64,000 bases of DNA from Porodaedalea pini (taxonomy: Eukaryota > Basidiomycota > Agaricomycetes > Hymenochaetales > Hymenochaetaceae). The DNA lies in assembly GCA_002794775.1 (NCBI GenBank), contig NBAY01000002.1:2356001-2420000 (forward strand), read 5' to 3'. The notes under the pieces are model-generated. The model was not told the origin of the DNA and made no database searches. It saw only the letters and a list, made by a program, of their open reading frames with translations. Of this stretch, positions 55,509 through 64,000 are shown piece after piece. Both the position numbers and the translations under genes were made by a program. Position 1 is the first letter of the stretch. Each line of letters opens with the position of its first letter.

Positions 55509-57931
55509 TCAGCGCATTGTAGGCATATCCACGGATGCCTTGTTTCCAATCGCGTCTTCTGCCTTCCATAAGCTGGTGGTAGTCTGCAGAAGGTGGCGGT
55601 TAGAACTTCTTTGTACCCAACTGATCAGACGCACCTTAGTCTGAGTGTAGAAGTTGATGCCACTCCTTCCATAAAACGCGATGTCGCCGAGGAAGCTGGC
55701 TTTGTTTCCGCTCCACGCGAACATTGGAAGCGGCACGGGGATGGGTACGTTGATGCCGACCTGGCCTACTTCTACCTCCCGCTCGAACTTGCGCGCTGTC
55801 GCGCCTGATTGCGTGAAGATTGCTACAAAGAAAGAAAGAACTCTGAATGTGATTAAGACGTTTGGGCTTGTGAAAGCAGACCTGTCCCATTCCCGTATTT
55901 GTTTGCGTTGACTATTGCGAGAGCATCATCGAGCGTGTCGGCGGAAACAACGGTGAGGACGGGCCCGAAGATCTCTTCCCTAAATAAAAAAAGAGCGAGT
56001 TTAATTAGTTTCACAAAACAAAGGATTCAAAGCTGAGGCAGTACCTGTAAGCGCGCATATCAACAGTTGCTTCCACAACAGTTGGCCCGACAAAGTTTCC
56101 GTCGGGGTAGCCAGGAACTCCGATACGTCGACCGTCCAAAAGAATTCGACCTCCCTCCTCCTCTACAGAAGAAATGAGGCCAGTCACTCGCTGCTTGGCC
56201 GCGGGAGAAATCAAAGGTCCTCTGTCAAAGTGAGTCACATCAGCGACCAGTTACAGGCCTTCCTTGTGTACTCACAGGTCAGCACCCTTTTCGAAACCGC
56301 CGTTGACGCTCAGCTTCTTTGCGCGTTCGATCAGCTCTGGCAGCCAGGACTGGGCATTTCCAACGAGAACAGCTATACCTCTACTTAGAGTCTAGCAAAA
56401 ACGATTAAACAACTGAACTCACCGACAGAAATTGCCATGCAGCGCTGGCCAGCAGCTCCAAAAGCGGCTCCCAGTATGGAATTGATAGCAGTGTTTTTGT
56501 TCGCTGAGAGGCTCGGTTAAGAATTAACTTTTCCCTCAACAGCAAAAACGAGAATACCGTCAGGCATGATCACGGCGTGATTCTTGGCTCCTAAGTTCGC
56601 CTAACAAAGCCGCTCTCAGTATAAGCATCTTTCTCTGTGGAAGAAGCTAACCTGCACGCGTTTCCCGTTACTAGTTCCTCTGGTAACGTGTCTCAGTGAA
56701 TAGAGTGAATACAGTAGACAGTAGCATTTATACCTGTTGTAAATGTGTTTGCCGGCTCGGTCACCTGTGTAGGACAAATTATTCACAATCAGTCTATTTT
56801 AAGAGCTTCATAGCGGGTGATCTGGTACAACCTCCAACGAAGCTAATAGCCTTGATTAAAGGGTGGTCGCAAATAGCATTGACTGTTGGTACTGTTCCCT
56901 GAAAGTCGGTATTTAGATTACACATTGAGTAACTTGTGTGAATACAAGGTCTTACGTGAACAATATTCACAACACCTGGAGGCAGTCCTGCGCGTTCGCA
57001 AAGCCTATATCAAAGTCAGAAAACAAGTCGTAGTCGTCCATATTAAACTCACTCAGCAATTATCATCGCTGCACCAGGGTCTCGCTCTGAAGGCTTCACG
57101 AGGAGCGTGTTTCCGGTTACTAGTGCCATAGGGATTGTCCAAAGAGGAATCATGCTGGACGCCTACATGTTTGAGCCAGGTTGTTATTTGCAAAATTTGG
57201 AAACGCACGCAGGGAAGTTAAAGGGTGCAACGCTTGCACAGACTCCAAGCGGCAAACGTCGGGTCTCAGTATCCATGTCCTTGCTGACTTCCATCTTATC
57301 ACCAAGGAGCGTGGAAGTGATACCGCAAGCAGTTTCCACAACTTGTAGACCACGCAGAACATCTCCATGAGCGTCTAGTATAAGATGAACTTCATAATTC
57401 TTGGCGCATAAGATTTAAGATTATAAGCTACCAGCAAATGTCTTTCCTTGCTCGAGAACGATACTGCTCGCCAGCGCGTCTGCATTCTTTCGGATCTGGT
57501 GTTGCAGTTCAAGTGCAACCCGCTGACGAGTGAGAATACTGGTGCGACTCCAGGACTTATAAGCTTCGGAGGCAGCGTCAACCGCGCTGTCGAATTCAGA
57601 GCTCGTAGTTTCCGGGACTCTGGTGAGAAGCGTTTGAGTTGACTGGACCTAACGTAAGCGAGGAGTGATTTTTAAGGAGAAGGAAACGGACTGGATCAAG
57701 GACGTCAATGAAGGTGTCCGCTTTGCTGTCCACAAATTGACCGCCAATGTAATTCTTTGTGGCTTCTCCGGACGCGCTGGTGCCCTTCCAGTTCGCCGAG
57801 AGTTGCTCAGCCCTCTCGCGAGCTACGGCATTCAAGCCAGCTAGCGGACTTTTCACTCGTATTTCGGATACAGTAGCATACGAACGGGTTGGATAGGCGC
57901 GTGCGATACGAGAGACTCGAGGCAAAGACAT
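55509..57931 (-). CDS. ALDH6A1: Methylmalonate-semialdehyde dehydrogenase (acylating)
   Basis: Mitochondrial CoA-acylating aldehyde dehydrogenase of valine, thymine and inositol breakdown; turns methylmalonate semialdehyde into propionyl-CoA. Start at 57931: [20 protein letters not shown] is a typical targeting signal; a GTG upstream is not used. About a dozen exons. Motifs: [30 protein letters not shown] substrate loop, [52 protein letters not shown], the catalytic Cys in [12 protein letters not shown], and [20 protein letters not shown]. The C-terminus [12 protein letters not shown] is spliced to [20 protein letters not shown] and PTMR. Lacks the general-base Glu motif of other ALDHs, as expected for this class. 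Confidence 0.95.
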
Positions 57932-58327
57932 GGGAGTGGACACGGGATTCGGAGTCGCGTTTGGTTAAGTACTAGTAGTCATGCGGGGTAAGCACGTGAC
58001 GTATAAGTCTAATGACCACATCGACGGTCAGCGGGAGCGTCGTATCCTTGAGATGTCAACAAAGGAGGAGAGATATACGCATCTTTGGCAAACATACTGA
58101 GCATATAACAGAGATCGGACGAAGCAAAGGCAAGAAATTCGATTCCGAATATGGACCGTCGATTGTTCATTGAAGCGACCCATCACGTAATACGTACAAA
58201 GCCAAACTTCTGTTTTGAGTTTTGCACTCAGGCTCATATTTTTTGGACACGCGTCTCGCCTCCTTTGCTCTCCTCCGCCCTTTCCATCAGCATCAACCTT
58301 GCTCGCTGCTGAATTTTAACTTCCAAG
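57932..58327. other. Divergent promoter region with CACGTGAC
   Basis: 396 bp between MMSDH and the three-module Myb-like gene. CACGTGAC lies at 57993-58000, 62 bp upstream of the MMSDH ATG. Nothing else recognised. Confidence 0.5.
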
Positions 58328-60286
58328 ATGCCGTCGTATTTCACCCCGCCTCCATCTGGCGGCGCACAATGGTCGCAGTCTCCGATACTTCCTCAACATG
58401 CTAGACCAGCTTCGGCCATACACCAGTCGAGCGCGCCTCTCCCACCTTCATCTCCAGCCAACGCCCAGAATCCGATGTATGCGATGATGGCGATGATGCA
58501 GCAGATGCAGCATAATTACTCTCACAACATGCCTCAGCTGCAGCACCAATTCCCGCAGTCTCAACCGCAACAACAGTCTCCAACACCCGTACTTGAGCAG
58601 CCAAAAATGCCCACCCCGCAACCCTCGGACAACCCTCTTCTCGCGCAGATCATATACGAGCAGACGAAGAGAGGCCTTACCTATAAAGCAGCATTGGAGA
58701 GCTTGCATGGCGTACGTCGTGTTTTGTTCGGTTTTGTGGTGTGGTCTGACAGTCATTCTTGCTCATCAGCACAACGGAATTATGGCTTTTGCTTGGAAGG
58801 ACTACTTTCTCGAAAACAAGCAGATCATTGATGATTTGGTGAATCAGCTCAGAGGATACGTGCCTTCAACTTCGACCGTTTCCATCAAACAAAGATCGTC
58901 AAGCCCTACGATGAATAACGGCTCCCGCGATTCACCATACGATGAAAGGAGGCGATCACACTCACACTCACGTTCTCAACCACAGCCTAAGCCACGAATA
59001 TCACAGACACGCTCAGAAAGCGTAACGATGAAGGGGAAAGCTAAGGAGATAACCCCGACGCGAGTCGTGAAGATCAAAAGAAAAAAAGCAGTAAATGGAA
59101 AATTAAAGAGCAGGTCGAAGGAGAACGGAGGTGATAGTTCTTCCCGGAGAACTCTTAACAGCATGAGCAGTGCCCCGTCAAATGACCTCCTTGCCAAAGT
59201 TCCGCCTGCCGTAGCAATTGATGCTCATACTGGTCTCCCTGCTGCTCCTTCGCGCTCTCCGTCGCCTCCCCCAGCTGCACCTAATTCAAAGTACACTGAA
59301 CAAGACGCTATTTTCTTCTTCAGACGAATCGCTTACGACTTGGCTCGTGATCCTGATCTTCCCAAAGCGAAACTTTTCGAACTTCTGGGAGAGAAGGTAC
59401 GTTTACGAGCGCTTAATGCAATGTGTTTTAGACTTAAACATAACCTTTCAGGCACCGCATCATTCTTCGGTATCTTGGCGCTCATATTGGCACAAACATG
59501 AGGATGTCGCAGATAAGATGTACCTTCTCACTCAGCTTGACGAGGGAGATCGGGAGAAGGCGATCCAGTCGTGGAAAACTGGAGCTTCCGTAACTGCCGG
59601 AAACGGCCGCTCGCATTCCGCTGTACAGAGAGTATCTTACAAGGAGAGTTCCGATAGTGACCTCAGCGAAGCTGATTCTGAGTCCGGCTCCTTAGACTCT
59701 GGCTCAGAGGACGAAAGCAGCGGAAACTCTGAAGAAGGCGATGATGATGCCCAAGGTTCCACGGACGAGGATGAGGAGCTTGGTGAGGCTGGTTCGCCTT
59801 TCACAATAGCGGAGACGCGTGTACTTGCAAAACACATCGCAAGTGTTCCAGATTGGTTTAAAGGTCACAAGGAGTGGGAGAGCTTCTGTTCAGCTGTAAG
59901 CTTTTATATGATATTTGCTTTGTGGCGCGGCAAATCTCATGTAATTAATGCAGTATCCTCAAAGAAGTGCAGCAGCGTGGAGAGAATATTATCGTCGTAA
60001 AGGGAGTGGTAAGGATCTTGGCTTATTCTAGTCAGGCCGCCAGTCACTAATGTAGATTTTTAATGCAGAAATCGACGCGCTTGCAAAGAAATACTTAAGA
60101 AAGACGAGGAAAGGGAGGGGAACCGTCAGTGCTCAGCGTGGAAGACCTAGTTGGGCCCGTCAAAGTTCCTCAAGAGCGTCGAGCTCAGTAGCCGAAAGTA
60201 TAGGCCTGATCAAGCGCAAGTTCTCAGACGAAGGATCGCGAGAACAATCAGAGGAGAAGAGGACGAAGCTGGAAGATCTATATTAA
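58328..60286 (+). CDS. Three-module Myb/SANT-like protein
   Basis: Likely nuclear DNA- or chromatin-binding protein, 575 aa from five exons (58328-58711, 58770-59396, 59452-59895, 59954-60008, 60069-60286). The N-terminus is Gln/Met/Pro-rich. Three helical modules share a pattern. Module 1: GLTYKAALESLHG then HNGIMAFAWKDYFLENKQII. Module 2: YTEQDAIFFFRRIAYDLARD, LFELLGEK then APHHSSVSWRSYWHKHEDVA. Module 3: FTIAETRVLAKHIASVPDWF, WESFCSA then YPQRSAAAWREYYRRKGSEI. Each is split by a phase-0 intron nine codons before its Trp. Between them are basic (KIKRKKAVNGKLKSRSK) and acidic Ser-rich linkers. The C-terminus has KRKFSDEGSREQSEEKRTK, a likely nuclear signal. The Rap1-type Myb fold is the closest known match. 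Confidence 0.78.
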
Positions 60287-60531
60287 GCTTCTTGGCTCAT
60301 TGCGTATTCTAACTGGCTGTTGCACACGGTGTCTTATATTTTTGTACCCGTTGTAGTTTATCCTGGTGTTTCTAGTGGCTCTAACACGTTTTTACTCGTG
60401 ATCAGACGCTAGTCTGTTTCTTTCCTCGACTTTTTCCGTCTCAGTACGTCAGCGACTGTCCTCCGGCGACTTTCGCTGTATAAGGACAGTCTATTTAGTA
60501 GACAGATTTTAATCCAATACATGAGCGACAT

Positions 60532-63500
60532 TTATACATTTTGTATCACGGTTACAGATGCAGTAGATCGAGGTGGGGGACCGTCTACGTATCGGTATCT
60601 GATGCGCCTCTCAGAAGCCGGACGCTCAGGTGATGGCGTATTCGAAAGCCTGGAGTCTGTTGTCAAAGGATTCTCTGGTTCCAACACTTCTGTCTCTACC
60701 CGCCATCCACTGATTGAATACGCTCCGGGTTGGGTCACCCACATCTTTACGACGATACTGGTGTGCTGTGAGCGTGCGAGCTTACTCCTTCGCGTCAGTC
60801 GACCCGAGAAAGCGGATGGCAGCAAGCCTGTGTGCGAAACAGTGTCCGAGGGTGTCAACTTCAGCGCGAAGCGCACATCATGTGTTGAAGAGTAATTGCA
60901 GAAGTCGAAGGTTACAGGAACGGTGCACGGTCTGAGAGAAGTAAATCAGAGATGGTCCAAAAGTTGCCAGTTAGACAAAGAAATAACACTTACCCAGTAG
61001 CGAAGTCGTGCGCTACGATCTCTTCACAACGAATAGACGTGATTAGAGGATTCATTTCCATGTTCCATTCACTATTCCTGATTGCCTCGAGAATGTCTTC
61101 CCTCTCACGCTGTGTCTCCGCGAACATACTGCGTTTGGCCTTTCGAAGCTCGACCGTATGAATGATGTCTCGTAGAGCAGCATGCGTTGCACCCAAAAGC
61201 AGACCAGTGACAAGCATATATCCAGAGCGGCCCGATGTTGGTATATCCCAGGACACGATAACGTCGGTCGCGGAGGGATTGTACAGGGGGAAAATATATG
61301 GGTGAGTTGAGGGGGGAATGTAGGGATGAGTCGCTAAAACAGACTCCGAAACTGTTCGTCGTTTGCCAGCATGGACGAGGTGCACCATACGAGGGGAGGC
61401 TAAACTCAAACTTGAATCGTCCTGTTTCAGAGTAAGACTTATTGGGGTAATCTGCGAAGGAAGGAGACTTGCCTGTCGAAAATTACAACATAGCAGCTCT
61501 ATTGGAGGAGGATCTGAAGTAGACACAGATTGCCCGTTCAGGACTTCGGTAAATTTGAAGACCACAAATTCATAGGTTTCCAAAGAAGATGACGAGTCAG
61601 CATCTCGTCGAGTTGTACCGAGGACTACTTGAGTTGTTTGGCTCGGGGGGAGGGACCCACTTCATAGACGATTAACGAATTAATATTTTGTCATGGTAGG
61701 TTAACGAGGCCGCTCACCACAGTGGCTTGATCAGAGGCTCGCATCGCCACGTAGGACTCATAGTCGTTATTCCTGAAACATTTGCTTCCGTAGAAGCACT
61801 TAGATTTTGGATTTGCATGTCGATATCAAATAAATATTCAGTGTGACCACTGGGCCTAGATGTCACAGAGATATCAAGCAAGGGCTTGACGTCGAAAGAC
61901 CGTTTCAAGCAAATGCTCCGAAAATCATCTTGCTCCGACTTAAAGACAGTTCATGTCAAACACTGCGCGTCATAAAAACATTCGAAATACCTACCTCACG
62001 GAAAACAAGCATAAAGTGCAGGTCCAGGCGACCTGCATCAGAAGCATGTAGAATAAACGGAATCTCGACGACCTCTTCAGTCTGCAGCATGGTCCTATCG
62101 AGTAAGGATTGCAAAGGGATCCTGACGGGTGAAGGGGGCCGGATGCAATTTGTCGACCTTAAAACGTTGCCGGTACTTCCTGCTGCTTAAAAAAGCGTGA
62201 ATATAAAACTCACATATGTATGTCGGATTCAGCATACCGGAATTGGGCTGATTCTCTTCCAACCAGAGCTCATCTGATGGACCATGGACGAGCCAGACTT
62301 CGCCGATCGTCCTTGTTCCGATATTTTCCAAACGTAATGAAATCTGGATAAGCTCGCCGCGAGCGAGGATGGATGGCTGCAAGTCCGTGAATGCAGCCGA
62401 GAGGCGCTGCTCTCTCTTCTCGATCTCTACTTTCGGAAGCATGTCTGGAGCGTATAATCTACTCTGTCGTTGTAGAGCAGTCTCCTGTAGACGTCTGCCT
62501 CGAACAGCAAGCGATTCGGAGGCTGGTAGAAGTCCAAGAAATGCATACGATATTCTGGCCATTGTCAGATTACACGGGTTACGAGCCTTGATAGATATTG
62601 AGATCTAGAAAGACAACGGACATCAACCAAAGCAATTTAAACGTGCGACTGATACGAACCGTTCTGCGCTCTTTCGCGTTGAGATAGATCTCCTCTATGA
62701 CCTCTACCTCAAGGTCAGCGGTTGAACTTTCTTCGTTCCGGTCGTTCTCCACGCCCAACGTGAGATTTGTTAGAGTTACGGCCACGTTTAGAGGATTACA
62801 CAGTGTGACATCCACCCATAGGTGTTCTTAAAAATTTGTCTGAGCGATAATAGTGAGTAGAAGCTTTTCTCCGCTTACCGCCTACAAATGCTGTCCCGCC
62901 AGACTTCAAGTCTTGCCCTCCTTTACTTTTCCAGAAATTCAGCCATTGCTTCTCCCTCTCCTTCCAAGTTGAGACATCCTGAGGATGGCGCTCATCTTTT
63001 AGACGTATTTTAACAGATTTCGGCTTAGAAAATGTGTAGGGCAACTTCAGGTCACTCGGAATCGCGCCCGGCCCACTAGTCGCAACGAAGTGCTAGAGAC
63101 ATAAATCAGATATAGAAAATGATAATAAAAGGAGCTGCGATCTTGAACAGAGCGTACTTCAAAGGCAAGCCGAAAGTCTTCGAGAAATGCTTTGTCGGCA
63201 CCTGCATCTTCCTGCGGTAGGAGATGGTCATCAAGGCTAATGTCGTATGCGGCAGATGATGTCGGAGATCCTCGTAAAAGACCAAGGAATAGCCTAACCG
63301 CTTTCTCTGTCTCTCCAACAGTATACATCAATCGTCCTGTATAATGCATGAGATGAAATGATTGCCCGCTGTCCATTAAGTGCTCATACCGATAGAATGT
63401 TCGATGCTGGGAACTATGGCATCGAAGGAACCTTCCTGCCCTGACGGTCGATTCTCCGCGTCGGCGAATAAAGGTGATAAGTTTTTCTCTGGGGGAGAGC

Positions 63501-64000
63501 TGAAGTAAGTACACGCTCTCCGGAGAAAATAGAGGGTAAGGGGTCTCTATCGATGTGAAAATTAGATATATTCATTCATGAGTCCAAATTCTTACAATCC
63601 CGATCTTTTCCAGGCGCCGGGCAGCGATTACATATAACATTGCTGCCCTTCGCCTGCATTGTTTTCGAGAGCTTAAAAGAGCTGCGTGCGCAAGTAGCAA
63701 GGCTGCTGGTGTTTCTTCTGCCTGATAAGATATGTTCGCTATTGTAAGCCGTAAGCTATTACAATACGAGCCAAGAGCAGTACTCACATTTCCCGCGGCC
63801 CATACGAGCCATCGGTCTCCATCCATAGCATCACTCAGGAAGTCATTCGTGCCAATCCCGAGCTCCCAGCGCACTGCGTATATCATACTGCGGACCTGAA
63901 CACTCGCAGATGTCTCACTGCTTCCCATGAGGTGAAGGGAAATAGCATTCAGTGCGTGAAGCTGCAAAGCCTGAGAGGGAGACAGTAGCAAGGGAAGTAT
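60532..64000 (-). CDS. TRS85: TRAPP III subunit Trs85/TRAPPC8 (C-terminal part)
   Basis: Partial: the 5' end lies beyond 64000. Trs85 defines the TRAPP III complex, the exchange factor for Ypt1/Rab1 in autophagy. Within the window the helical-repeat region has [59 protein letters not shown] and [15 protein letters not shown]. This matches the TRAPPC8 stretch that describes a cell-cycle-like TPR array. Downstream beta-rich domains follow ([40 protein letters not shown]). The last exon has [20 protein letters not shown] and [20 protein letters not shown]. About ten introns. The C-terminal Ig-like domains agree with TRAPPC8. TRAPPC9/Trs120 is the alternative. Confidence 0.75.

Noticed and set aside
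1..64000. Secondary-metabolite cluster around the peptide precursor
   Set aside because: No UstY-type oxidase, methyltransferase, P450, transporter or peptidase flanks it; neighbours are housekeeping genes.

Overview
This is a 64 kb piece of a nuclear chromosome from a filamentous basidiomycete, most likely an Agaricomycete. The evidence is the gene content (Pal1, Ice2, cytochrome-b5-fused sphingolipid desaturase, His7 fusion, two-domain pseudouridine enzyme), the many short GT-AG introns of about 45-70 nt, very small exons, and dense packing on both strands. I rebuilt gene models by hand from splice signals and reading phase. For many of them the exon lengths add up to an exact multiple of three. 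I saw no mobile element, CRISPR array, rRNA or convincing tRNA.

Layout: 0-6 kb, a CorA-type Mg transporter with an altered pore motif (+) and a long disordered protein (-). 7-14.6 kb, PEX16, ICE2, a low-molecular-weight tyrosine phosphatase, an SH3BGR-like thioredoxin-fold protein and a short-chain dehydrogenase. 14.9-18.5 kb, a divergent pair of amino-acid biosynthesis genes (phosphoglycerate dehydrogenase and HIS7) sharing a promoter with a Gcn4-type palindrome. 19-26.5 kb, PAL1, a delta-8 sphingolipid desaturase, ribosomal protein eL13 and a MetE-like protein. 26.7-33.8 kb, two unrecognised proteins, RAD51, mitochondrial uL4 and ribosomal uS9. 34-43.5 kb, a double-BRCT Rap1-like protein, the ADP/ATP carrier, a PIAS/Siz SUMO ligase and NudC. 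43.8-50.4 kb, the mitochondrial helicase IRC3, a PsuG-PsuK pseudouridine catabolism fusion and MoaE. 50.9-64 kb, a secreted repeat-peptide precursor, ESF1, complex I subunit NDUFA11, methylmalonate-semialdehyde dehydrogenase, a three-module Myb-like protein and the 3' part of TRS85.

Most genes are housekeeping. Two things stand out. First, 50860-51695 encodes a secreted precursor with seven tandem peptides separated by Lys-Arg sites. The peptide core is identical in all copies while silent positions vary, as expected for a Kex2-processed signalling or RiPP-type precursor. Second, the genes at 34114 and 58328 together carry five Myb/SANT-like modules. Each is cut by a phase-0 intron exactly nine codons before its key tryptophan, pointing to a family built by exon duplication and possibly linked to telomere or chromatin binding.
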